Below the pieces are notes generated by a model. It was not told where the DNA came from, did not search any database, and saw only the letters and a program-made list of their open reading frames with translations. This document shows, one piece after another, positions 56,093 through 64,000 of a stretch of DNA of 64,000 nt (position 1 is its first letter; every line of letters begins with the position of its first letter). A program made the translations under genes and the position numbers. This DNA comes from Croceimicrobium sp965656185. Lineage in GTDB: Bacteria > Bacteroidota > Bacteroidia > Flavobacteriales > Schleiferiaceae. Location: the NCBI GenBank assembly GCA_965656185.1, contig CBFHJH010000002.1:186001-250000 (forward strand), read 5' to 3'.

Positions 56093-58360
56093 TTAGGCTT
56101 TGTTTTCTTCTTTGATCTTGTTCAATGCGCTACCGGCTTTGAACCATCCGATCTGGGTATCATTGTAGGTGTGCTCACATTCGATCACATCTTCGCTACC
56201 GTCCGCGTGCACCAGTTTAAGGTGGATATTCTTACCTTCAGCAAATTGATCTAAGTCTAAAGTATGGATGGTGTCATCTTCTTGGAACTTGTCGTAATCC
56301 GCTTCATTTTTGAAGGTAAGACCCAACATACCTTGTTTTTTCAAATTGGTTTCGTGGATACGTGCGAAAGATTTTACCAAAACGATACGCATACCGAGGT
56401 GACGCGGCTGCATTGCGGCATGCTCACGTGACGATCCCTCGCCATAGTTATGGTCACCTACTACGATGGTAGGAATACCTTCTGCTTTGTAGGCGCGTTG
56501 CACGTCGGGCACCGAACCGTATTCGCCGGTCAACTGATTTTTCACCAAACCAGCCTGCTCATTAAAATAATTAATGGCCCCGGTAAGGGTGTTGTTGGCA
56601 ATATTGTCTAAGTGCCCACGGAAACGTAACCATGGTCCGGCCATTGAAATATGGTCGGTGGTACATTTACCTTTGGCCTTAATGATCAACTTCATATCCT
56701 CGATGTTTTTGCCGTTCCATGGCTGGAAAGGTTCTAACAATTGAAGACGTTCTGAACCTTCGGCCACTACCACCTCTACATTGCTACCGTCGCTCGCTGG
56801 CTCGTGGTAACCGTTATTTTCTACCGCATAACCTGCGGGAGGGGCTTCAATACCTAATGGCTCTTCCAATTTAACCTGCTCGCCATTCTCGTTGGTGAGG
56901 GTGTCGGTCATCGGGTTAAAGCTCAGTTTTCCGGCAATAGCCATGGCGGTTACGATCTCCGGACTGGCCACAAAGCTGTGGGTATTCGGGTTGCCGTCAT
57001 TACGCTTGGCAAAGTTTCGGTTAAAAGAGGTAATAATAGAGTTCTTCTTATCGGGATCGTCTGTATGACGAGCCCACTGACCGATACACGGCCCACAGGC
57101 ATTGGCTAAAACTACGCCACCCATGGCGTCGAATTTATCCAATAAGCCATCGCGATCTGCGGTGTAGCGCACTTGTTCTGAGCCAGGTGTTACGGTAAAC
57201 TCCGATTTAACTTTTAATTTTTTATCGATGGCCTGCTGGGCGATAGAAGCCGAGCGGGTCAAATCTTCGTAGGACGAGTTGGTACAAGAACCGATCAATC
57301 CTACTTCTAATTCTTCGGGCCAACCTTCTGCTTTTACCACTTTCGCAAACTCGCTTAATGGAGTAGCACGGTCTGGAGTGTAAGGTCCGTTGATATGAGG
57401 TTCCAATTTACTGAGGTCGATCTCAATAACTTGGTCGAAATAGGCTTCTGGGTTTTCATAAACTTCTGCGTCTCCGGTGAGGTGCTCGGCAATCTGATCG
57501 GCCGCATCGGCAACTTCAGAACGACCGGTACCGCGGAGGTAGTTGGCCATTTTCGCATCGTAACCAAAGGTAGAGGTGGTTGCGCCGATCTCGGCTCCCA
57601 TATTACAAATGGTACCTTTTCCAGTACAGCTCAAAGATTCGGCTCCCGGGCCAAAATATTCTACAATAGCACCGGTTCCACCTTTTACGGTAAGGATGCC
57701 TGCTACTTTTAGGATAACGTCTTTAGAAGCGGTCCAACCACTTAGTTTACCGGTCAACTTCACCCCAATCAACTTAGGGAATTTAAGCTCCCATGGCATT
57801 CCGGCCATAACGTCTACTGCGTCGGCTCCACCAACACCGATCGCCACCATGCCTAAACCACCGGCATTAACGGTATGCGAATCTGTACCGATCATCATTC
57901 CACCGGGGAAGGCGTAATTCTCAAGTACTACTTGGTGAATGATACCCGCTCCTGGCTCCCAGAAACCGATCCCGTATTTATTAGAAACGGATTGCAAGAA
58001 GTCAAAAACTTCCGAACTCTTCTGCTTGGCATTCGCCAAATCTTTTTCCGCACCCACTTCGGCTTGGATCAAGTGATCACAGTGCACGGTGGAGGGAACG
58101 GCTGCTTGTTTGCGGCCAGACTGCATAAACTGCAAAAGGGCCATCTGTGCGGTGGCGTCTTGCATTGCCACGCGGTCGGGGGCAAAGTTTACATAGCTTT
58201 TACCTCTTTCGTATGGTGCGTCTGCTTTCTCATCCCAAAGGTGAGCGTAGAGAATCTTTTCAGCGAGAGTAAGGGGTTTGCCAGTTAATTCACGGGCAGC
58301 TTTAATGCGCTCGGGAAACTTAGCGTAAACCTCCTTGATCATTTCAATGTCGAAAATCAT
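56093..58360 (-). CDS. Aconitate hydratase
   Basis: A 755-residue aconitase of the mitochondrial (ACO2-like) type. The three iron-sulfur cysteines appear as GSCTNSS and ANACGPCIGQW. Also visible are the GTDSHT motif (GGMMIGTDSHT) and the C-terminal swivelling domain motif GDHNYGEGSSREHAA. It interconverts citrate and isocitrate in the TCA cycle. A TATTTTTG promoter element lies upstream at 58384. Confidence 0.95.
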   Translation of the reverse strand: MIFDIEMIKEVYAKFPERIKAARELTGKPLTLAEKILYAHLWDEKADAPYERGKSYVNFAPDRVAMQDATAQMALLQFMQSGRKQAAVPSTVHCDHLIQAEVGAEKDLANAKQKSSEVFDFLQSVSNKYGIGFWEPGAGIIHQVVLENYAFPGGMMIGTDSHTVNAGGLGMVAIGVGGADAVDVMAGMPWELKFPKLIGVKLTGKLSGWTASKDVILKVAGILTVKGGTGAIVEYFGPGAESLSCTGKGTICNMGAEIGATTSTFGYDAKMANYLRGTGRSEVADAADQIAEHLTGDAEVYENPEAYFDQVIEIDLSKLEPHINGPYTPDRATPLSEFAKVVKAEGWPEELEVGLIGSCTNSSYEDLTRSASIAQQAIDKKLKVKSEFTVTPGSEQVRYTADRDGLLDKFDAMGGVVLANACGPCIGQWARHTDDPDKKNSIITSFNRNFAKRNDGNPNTHSFVASPEIVTAMAIAGKLSFNPMTDTLTNENGEQVKLEEPLGIEAPPAGYAVENNGYHEPASDGSNVEVVVAEGSERLQLLEPFQPWNGKNIEDMKLIIKAKGKCTTDHISMAGPWLRFRGHLDNIANNTLTGAINYFNEQAGLVKNQLTGEYGSVPDVQRAYKAEGIPTIVVGDHNYGEGSSREHAAMQPRHLGMRIVLVKSFARIHETNLKKQGMLGLTFKNEADYDKFQEDDTIHTLDLDQFAEGKNIHLKLVHADGSEDVIECEHTYNDTQIGWFKAGSALNKIKEENKA

Positions 58361-58383
58361 ATCGTTGGAGTTTTTGAGGTTTG

Positions 58384-58391
58384 CAAAAATA
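58384..58391 (-). promoter_or_regulatory. TAnnTTTG promoter of aconitase
   Basis: TATTTTTG on the minus strand, 23 bases before the ATG of the aconitase gene. Confidence 0.55.
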
Positions 58392-58457
58392 ATTAATTGA
58401 AGCCTTTTAATTGCTTCAGATAGAGTCCATTTATTTTAAATCGACTCTAAATAAACC

Positions 58458-59798
58458 TTAAATCCCAGTGTAATTACTAGGATTAATGGCTTTTAGTTCC
58501 GCTTTAATGCTATCACTTACATCGAGCCCGTCGATAAACTTGGCGATCGCCTCGGCGTTGATCACCTCATTGGTGCGGGTCAAGGCTTTAAGGGCCTCGT
58601 AAGGTTTCGGATAGCCTTCGCGGCGTAATATGTTTTGGATCGCTTCTGCAACAACAGCCCAATTTGCCTCCAAGTCGCGTTCTAAGGCGGCTTTGTTCAA
58701 TAGCAACTTGCGCAGACCTTTTAGGGTAGAGTTAAAGGCGATAACGGTATGTCCTAAAGGTACTCCGATGTTTCGTAGAACGGTGCTATCGGTTAGGTCG
58801 CGCTGTAAGCGAGAAACCGGTAACTTCTCCGACAGGTGGTTGAAAATGGCATTGGCGATGCCCAAATTACCTTCACTGTTTTCAAAGTCGATCGGATTGA
58901 CCTTATGCGGCATGGCCGAAGAACCTACTTCGCCCTCTTTGATCCTTTGCTTAAAGTACTCCATCGAGATATAGGTCCAAATGTCTCGATCGAGATCTAG
59001 TATAATGGTATTGATTCTTTTTAAACAATCAAAAAGTGCCGCCATATTATCGTAGTGCTCGATCTGGGTAGTAGGCCAAGAATGTTGTAAGCCTAGGATC
59101 TCTTCCACGAAAGTGCCACCAAATGCCCGCCAGTCGATCTGTGGATAAGCTACATTATGAGCATTGAAGTTTCCGGTAGCTCCACCAAACTTGGCCGAAA
59201 AGGGGATATGGCGTAGTAAGCGCATTTGTTGGTCTAAGCGCTCAACGAATACCATGATTTCTTTACCCAAACGGGTAGGGGAGGCTGGTTGTCCGTGGGT
59301 GCGTGCCAACATCGGGATATCCGCCCACTCTTCCGCTAATTCGGTTAACATCACCACCAGATCTCCCAATAGAGCGAGGTAATCCTTTTCGATGTATTCC
59401 TTCAGCGAAAGCGGTATAGAAGTATTATTGATATCCTGAGAAGTGAGGCCAAAGTGAATGAACTCCTGGTATTGCTCCAAGCCTAATTTCTCGAAATGCT
59501 CTTTAATGAAGTATTCTACCGCCTTAACGTCGTGGTTGGTGGTTTTTTCGATCTCCTTGATGCGCAAGGCATCCGCTTCATTAAAGTCTAAATAGATATC
59601 GCGTAATTCGATAAAACGCGCGCGGTCGAATCCCTTCAATTGATCTAAGGGTAATTCGCATAATGCGATAAAGTATTCGATTTCCACGCGAACCCGATAC
59701 TGGATCAGGGCATATTCGGAAAAATAATCTCCGAGACTTTTAGTTACTTTGTGGTAACGGCCGTCTACCGGCGAAACCGCTCGTAATTGATCTTTCAT
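58458..59798 (-). CDS. purB: Adenylosuccinate lyase
   Basis: A 446-residue fumarase/aspartase-family lyase. The family signature is GEVGSSAMPHKVNPIDFENSEGN, and the other catalytic segments are QEFIHFGLTSQDINNTS and ARTHGQPASPTRLGKE. It cleaves SAICAR and adenylosuccinate in purine synthesis. It is the second purine gene in the window but is separate from purL. A TACTTTTG element at 59817 is its likely promoter. Confidence 0.95.
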   Translation of the reverse strand: MKDQLRAVSPVDGRYHKVTKSLGDYFSEYALIQYRVRVEIEYFIALCELPLDQLKGFDRARFIELRDIYLDFNEADALRIKEIEKTTNHDVKAVEYFIKEHFEKLGLEQYQEFIHFGLTSQDINNTSIPLSLKEYIEKDYLALLGDLVVMLTELAEEWADIPMLARTHGQPASPTRLGKEIMVFVERLDQQMRLLRHIPFSAKFGGATGNFNAHNVAYPQIDWRAFGGTFVEEILGLQHSWPTTQIEHYDNMAALFDCLKRINTIILDLDRDIWTYISMEYFKQRIKEGEVGSSAMPHKVNPIDFENSEGNLGIANAIFNHLSEKLPVSRLQRDLTDSTVLRNIGVPLGHTVIAFNSTLKGLRKLLLNKAALERDLEANWAVVAEAIQNILRREGYPKPYEALKALTRTNEVINAEAIAKFIDGLDVSDSIKAELKAINPSNYTGI

Positions 59799-59816
59799 CC
59801 TTTGATTTTAGAGCCG

Positions 59817-59824
59817 CAAAAGTA
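59817..59824 (-). promoter_or_regulatory. TAnnTTTG promoter of purB
   Basis: TACTTTTG on the minus strand, 18 bases before the purB start at 59798. A short 5' leader is predicted. Confidence 0.6.
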
Positions 59825-59834
59825 AGGATTCTTA

Positions 59835-60587
59835 ATGGTGCAGCTATTCAGATATTTAGGTATTAGCATTGGGGCTTATGTAGAGGCCTTTCCACGCCTA
59901 TTTCGTAAGGGGTATCGGCGCTATTTGGCCTTACCTGTTTTGGTCTATATCGGCCTGCTGGGTGGGATATTGTGGCTTATGATCAACAATATAAACCGCT
60001 GGTTAAATTTTATCTTATCCCTTTTCGGTTACAGTCTGGGTGAACTGGAATCCTACAGTATCATCTTGGTCATATTGCTTCAGATCTTCATGTTCTTTTT
60101 CATGAGCAGCCTGTTTAAATACGCCACCCTCATTGTTCTTTCGCCTTTCTTGAGTTTTCTCTCCGAAAAGGTGGAGCGTGAAGAAACGGGGCTTTCGCCT
60201 GATTTCGAATTACATCAATTCTTTAAGGATATCCTCCGTGCCCTGCGGATCAACTTATTGAATTTCATCAAGGAAACGCTGCTCACTCTGGCCTTGGCCT
60301 TATTAGCCTTCATCCCTTTAGTGGGGCTGGCCAGTCCGATCCTGATCTTTGTGGTACAATCTTATTTCTTGGGCTATGGACTTATGGACTATAACGCAGA
60401 GCGTTGGCTTTGGTCTTTTAGGGATACCGACCAATGGATGCGTCGGAATAAAGGTGCGGTGGCTACGGTCGGTCTCATTTTTCACGCACTTTTCTTGATC
60501 CCAATTATCGGTTGGATCTTCGCTCCAGCTTGGGCGGTAATTGCCGGTACCCAGGTGGCCATGCGGCTTAAGGCGGAAGGTATTTAG
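59835..60587 (+). CDS. EI24/CysZ-like membrane protein
   Basis: A 250-residue protein with about five or six hydrophobic helices, including LPVLVYIGLLGGILWLM, and a motif-like FFMSSLFKYATLIVLSPFLSFLSEKVE. This region matches the EI24/CysZ family core. Escherichia coli CysZ is a sulfate transporter. The function here is unknown. The stop is TAG, and a purine-rich tract follows. It is divergent from purB. Confidence 0.85.
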   Translation: MVQLFRYLGISIGAYVEAFPRLFRKGYRRYLALPVLVYIGLLGGILWLMINNINRWLNFILSLFGYSLGELESYSIILVILLQIFMFFFMSSLFKYATLIVLSPFLSFLSEKVEREETGLSPDFELHQFFKDILRALRINLLNFIKETLLTLALALLAFIPLVGLASPILIFVVQSYFLGYGLMDYNAERWLWSFRDTDQWMRRNKGAVATVGLIFHALFLIPIIGWIFAPAWAVIAGTQVAMRLKAEGI

Positions 60588-60754
60588 GAGAGGAGAAGAG
60601 GAGGAGAGGTCCTTTCTTGATATTGGGATCATTAGGATTTTTAGAAGCTCAGAATATCATCGATAAGAGAAGGCGGAACTTAAGCATGCGGGGCTTGGTT
60701 TAAAAGCTTTGCTAATGATCTGGCCATTGATATGCCCAGCCTCCTAAACCCTGC

Positions 60755-61204
60755 TTATAGCGCGGTAAAGTCGAGGCCATCTGGAATAAATTCCAGGCCA
60801 TCTTCCTGCACCTTGGCCCAATAATGCTCCAAGCCATTGCTTATGAGTAAATAGGGTACTTTATAGTGCAGATTATAGCGTAGGGCCTGATCGAAGGTCG
60901 CTTGCTTAATCTTCACCGAAGGTGCTTTACACTCTACGATCAGCCTAGCTTGCGCCGATTTGTAGATCAGCATATCCGTGCGCTGTAGCTTTCCAAACAA
61001 TTTGAAGCCACCTTCTAGGGCAAAGCAACTCTGCGGATAGTTCAGCTCATCTTTAAGGAAATGATACAAGTGCTGCCGCACCCACTCTTCAGGGCTAAGC
61101 ACCAGATTTTTCTTGCGCAGTTCATCCCACACAAAGATTTGCTCTCCTTTTCGCCCTAGTTTTAATTGGGCCCTCGGAAGATTTAAGGGAGGGAAGCTTT
61201 TCAT
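60755..61204 (-). CDS. HsdR-N-like (PD-D/ExK) nuclease-fold protein
   Basis: A 149-residue protein, started at the ATG at 61204, since the open frame upstream has no leader. The central RTDMLIYKSAQARLIVECKAP gives the D...ExK signature of the type I restriction R-subunit N-terminal domain (PD-(D/E)xK fold). It is not a complete restriction enzyme, and no methylase or specificity gene is near. It stands divergent from holA, as such genes do in related Bacteroidota. A TATATTTG element ends five bases before the ATG. Confidence 0.85.
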   Translation of the reverse strand: MKSFPPLNLPRAQLKLGRKGEQIFVWDELRKKNLVLSPEEWVRQHLYHFLKDELNYPQSCFALEGGFKLFGKLQRTDMLIYKSAQARLIVECKAPSVKIKQATFDQALRYNLHYKVPYLLISNGLEHYWAKVQEDGLEFIPDGLDFTAL

Positions 61205-61209
61205 AAGCA

Positions 61210-61217
61210 CAAATATA
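61210..61217 (-). promoter_or_regulatory. TAnnTTTG promoter of the HsdR-N-like gene
   Basis: TATATTTG on the minus strand, five bases before the ATG at 61204, again implying a leaderless transcript. Confidence 0.65.
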
Positions 61218-61292
61218 GAGGCAACGCAGCGCCTTTTTAAGGGTCTAAGCCAAAAGATATATATATCTTGCGGGGCCTTTCCCGAAAGCACT

Positions 61293-62300
61293 ATGGATTA
61301 CCAGGCTTTAGTTTCTGAAATACGTAAGAAGCAATTCCGCCCTATTTATTTCCTGATGGGGGAAGAGCCCTTTTTTATCGATAAGCTCGTAGAGCAAATC
61401 GAAGAAAATGCGCTCGATGAGGCCGAACGTAGTTTTAATCAGTCGGTGCTCTACGGCGCCGATACCAATATCTCCGAGATCATTTCCGAGGCCAAACGCT
61501 ATCCTATGATGGCCGATCGGGTGGTAGTTATCGTTAAAGAAGCGCAGCAATTGCGCAAGCTCGACGATCTAGAAGCTTATGCGGAAAACCCGCAAAACAG
61601 TACGGTTTTGGTCTTTGCCTACAAACACAAAAAGCTGGATAAACGTAAGAAGGTAGCCAAGCTGCTGGCACAAAAGCACGTCTTATTCGAGTCCAAGCGG
61701 GTATATGATAATCAAGTTCCGGGCTACGTTGAAAAACTGATCCAAGGTGCCGGTTACCAAGCCAGTCCTAAAGCAGTGCGCATGATCGCCGAAAGTCTGG
61801 GAACCGACATTGGTCGAATCGACTCCGAGATCAATAAGCTTAAGTTGATCGTACCTAGTGGTGGTCAGATCGATGAGAATATCGTGGAGACCAATATTGG
61901 GATCAGTAAGGACTACAACAATTTTGAGCTTTGTGCCGCTATCAATGGTAAGAATTTCGCCAAGGCCATGCGCATTCAACAGTACTTTGCCGCCAACCCA
62001 AAAGATAATCCCCTCGTTCTTACCATGGGTATTCTCTACCGGAACTTTCGGATCTTGATGATCATGTCGCAATTAAATTCTCAAGGAGCAGCGGCCGATC
62101 AATTAGCGAAACAAGCGGGAGTAAGTCCTTGGCAGGCTAAAGAATACCTTCCTGCTTTGTCGCATTACAATGTGCGTAGAATTGCCCGAATTATTGGATA
62201 TTTGCGCGAAACCGATTTAAAATCAAAAGGAGTAAACAATAGTAGCACCAGCGACGCGGAGCTGCTTAAAGAATTACTCTTCAAAATATTTTACCAATAG
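61293..62300 (+). CDS. holA: DNA polymerase III subunit delta (HolA)
   Basis: A 335-residue clamp-loader subunit, started at the ATG at 61293. It opens with IYFLMGEEPFFIDKLVEQIE, the family's front motif, followed by SILYGADTNI-type (SVLYGADTNI) and DDLEAYAENPQNSTVLVFAYKHKKLDKRKK. The helical C-terminal domain begins near DNPLVLTMGILYRNFRIL. HolA opens the sliding clamp at replication. The stop is TAG. The TonB-receptor gene begins 17 bases later. Confidence 0.94.
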   Translation: MDYQALVSEIRKKQFRPIYFLMGEEPFFIDKLVEQIEENALDEAERSFNQSVLYGADTNISEIISEAKRYPMMADRVVVIVKEAQQLRKLDDLEAYAENPQNSTVLVFAYKHKKLDKRKKVAKLLAQKHVLFESKRVYDNQVPGYVEKLIQGAGYQASPKAVRMIAESLGTDIGRIDSEINKLKLIVPSGGQIDENIVETNIGISKDYNNFELCAAINGKNFAKAMRIQQYFAANPKDNPLVLTMGILYRNFRILMIMSQLNSQGAAADQLAKQAGVSPWQAKEYLPALSHYNVRRIARIIGYLRETDLKSKGVNNSSTSDAELLKELLFKIFYQ

Positions 62301-62317
62301 ACCCTAAAGTAGAATCG

Positions 62318-64000
62318 ATGTCTAAATTCTCTGCCCTCCTATCGATCTTTTTACTCCTCTTTTCATGGGAGATCGCCGCTCAAGGAACCTTGCGTGGATT
62401 TGTTTACGAAAAGGATAGCGAAGAACCGGTGCCTTTCGCCAATGTGGTGATCGATGGAACCACCTATGGCGCTAGTGCCTCCGAGAACGGTTATTATATT
62501 ATCGATAAAGTACCAGCCGGTACCTATAAAGTTACTGCCAGCTTTGTGGGTTATGAGAACAATACCCAAGATGTAGTGGTAAGAGATGGTCAAATTGCAA
62601 GTTTGAACTTTTACCTGAATGAAGGCTCGGAATTGTTGGAGGAGGTAGAGATATCTGCTGCTCGAGAGGAACGTGAGACCAAGGTACTAACCTCTGTGGT
62701 TAATTTAGATCCCAAGGAGATCACCCGTTTCTCGGTAGGGGGTGATGCGGATATCATCAAGGCAGTACAGGTTTTACCGGGGGTTATTACCACGGGCGAC
62801 CAAGGGGGGCAGCTTTATATTCGTGGTGGTGCTCCTATTCAAAACTTGATCCTCTTGGATGGTATGATCGTCTACAATCCCTTCCACAGTATTGGTTTTT
62901 TCTCCGTATTTGATAATGATATTCTTCGCTCGGCCGATGTTTATACCGGGGGTTTCTCTGCGGAGTACGGCTCGCGAAACTCTGCGGTAATGGACGTGCG
63001 CACGCGTTCTGGAAACAGGAAGCGCCTGGCCGGTAAGGTCAATGCTTCTACCTATACTTCCAAACTATTACTCGAAGCACCTTTAGGCTCAAAGAACGAA
63101 CGCGGATTTTCCAATTCTTCTTTCTTGCTTTCGGCCAAGACCTCCTATTTAGATCAAAGTTCTCAACTCTTTTACCCTTACGTAGAAACCGAATTCGATG
63201 GTTTACCCTTCTCATTCACCGACTTCTACGGTAAATTTAGCTCGCAGGCCGATAATGGTTCGCAGGTAAACCTATTTGGGTTTAGCTTCGATGATGCGGT
63301 TCGCTACGGCAATAGTAATAGCATCGACTGGAACTCGGTGGGTTTGGGTGGCAATTTTGTGGTGATTCCCGCTACTTCCACTGTAATTATGTCGGGTGAC
63401 GCGAGCTACAGCGTCTATGATATTACTTCAATTGAAGGAGAACTATTGCAGACCTCTCGGATCTCTGGATTTAACGGAGGCTTAGATCTTACTTATTTCT
63501 TCCGCAAGAACGACGAACTTAAAGTAGGGGTGGAGGCCATTACTTACAGCACCGACTTTATGGTAGACGCTCCCTTAGGGCGTTCGGTAGAACTCGGTGA
63601 AAATACTACCGAATTAGGAACCTACGCACGCTATCGCTACGCTTCCAATCGTCTAATTGCCGAACCGAGCCTGCGCGTTCATTACTATGGAAGTCAGTCT
63701 GAAACTAGTATTGAGCCCCGCTTGGGCATAAAATATAATATCAACGATTGGTTGCGTCTTAAGGCCAGCGGTGGTTGGTATTCACAAAACTTGATGGCCG
63801 GTAACTCCGATCGTGACGTGGTGAATTTATTCTACGGCTTTTTAAGTGGAGTGCCCTTGGGCGATCTGCCTGATGATTTTCGTGGAGAAGAGATCACCAG
63901 CAGCTTGCAATTTGCTCAGCATGCGGTAGTCGGATTCGAGTTCGAATTATCGAAGAACCTCACCGTAAACTTAGAGGGTTACCTAAAAGACTTCAATCAG
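62318..64000 (+). CDS. TonB-dependent receptor, partial (runs off the window)
   Basis: From the ATG at 62318 the frame is open to the last base (561 codons) and has no stop. A signal peptide (SWEIAAQ) precedes a carboxypeptidase-D-like domain (GFVYEKDSEEPVPFANV to about residue 105). The plug domain follows, with ELLEEVEISAARE, VGGDADIIKAVQVLPGV and YIRGGAPIQNLILLDGMIVYNPFHS. The barrel then starts with NSAVMDVRTRSG. The plug is the carboxypeptidase-regulatory type seen in Bacteroidota TonB receptors. It is in the same direction as holA and only 17 bases behind it, so it may be read from the same transcript. Confidence 0.92.
   Translation, partial: MSKFSALLSIFLLLFSWEIAAQGTLRGFVYEKDSEEPVPFANVVIDGTTYGASASENGYYIIDKVPAGTYKVTASFVGYENNTQDVVVRDGQIASLNFYLNEGSELLEEVEISAAREERETKVLTSVVNLDPKEITRFSVGGDADIIKAVQVLPGVITTGDQGGQLYIRGGAPIQNLILLDGMIVYNPFHSIGFFSVFDNDILRSADVYTGGFSAEYGSRNSAVMDVRTRSGNRKRLAGKVNASTYTSKLLLEAPLGSKNERGFSNSSFLLSAKTSYLDQSSQLFYPYVETEFDGLPFSFTDFYGKFSSQADNGSQVNLFGFSFDDAVRYGNSNSIDWNSVGLGGNFVVIPATSTVIMSGDASYSVYDITSIEGELLQTSRISGFNGGLDLTYFFRKNDELKVGVEAITYSTDFMVDAPLGRSVELGENTTELGTYARYRYASNRLIAEPSLRVHYYGSQSETSIEPRLGIKYNINDWLRLKASGGWYSQNLMAGNSDRDVVNLFYGFLSGVPLGDLPDDFRGEEITSSLQFAQHAVVGFEFELSKNLTVNLEGYLKDFNQ

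Overview
The window reads as draft chromosome of a marine-type Bacteroidota, most likely Flavobacteriales. Seven secreted proteins end in type A C-terminal sorting domains of the type IX secretion system (T9SS). There are two SusC/carboxypeptidase-D-type TonB-dependent receptors and many small outer-membrane barrels. Promoters have the Bacteroidota -7 element TAnnTTTG, often only 4-5 bases before the start codon, so some transcripts look leaderless. A 99-base run of N inside one gene marks a scaffold join. There are no rRNA genes, CRISPR arrays, intact insertion sequences or prophage genes.

Layout. 0-13 kb: envelope and secreted enzymes (patatin phospholipase with barrel, penicillin-acylase-type hydrolase, azurin, amidase, TolB-propeller/amidohydrolase) followed by hypothetical envelope proteins. 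13.3-14.8 kb: an AT-rich multi-membrane-spanning protein behind a (TC)9 tract, apparently a phase-variable gene in the OFF frame. 14.7-29.8 kb: secreted T9SS proteins, including three members of one adhesin-like family, the third interrupted by two in-frame TAG codons, around a metabolic island (tocopherol-cyclase-like protein, KefF/KefC-type system, OhrR-like regulator with DoxX). 29.9-33.7 kb: TonB receptor and beta-propeller phytase operon. 34-42 kb: a plastic region with an RluA-family pseudouridine synthase, a T9SS propeller protein, a broken second copy of the synthase C-terminus, 1.2 kb of hairpin-rich sequence without genes, and an outer-membrane barrel gene with two more in-frame TAGs. 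42-44.4 kb: 5-oxoprolinase genes pxpA-pxpB-pxpC, with pxpA lacking an ordinary start codon. 44.5-47.8 kb: CocE-type hydrolase and envelope proteins. 48-64 kb: mostly core genes (tRNA-Arg, clpS, plsY, purL, aconitase, purB, holA) with a sulfotransferase, two tandem 344-residue T9SS proteins and the start of a second TonB receptor that runs off the window.

The most interesting signals are the (TC)9 contingency locus, the surface-protein genes interrupted only by amber codons, the structured 1.2-kb gene-free region, and the missing start codon of pxpA. All functional calls rest on motif and family recognition by eye; no database search was run.
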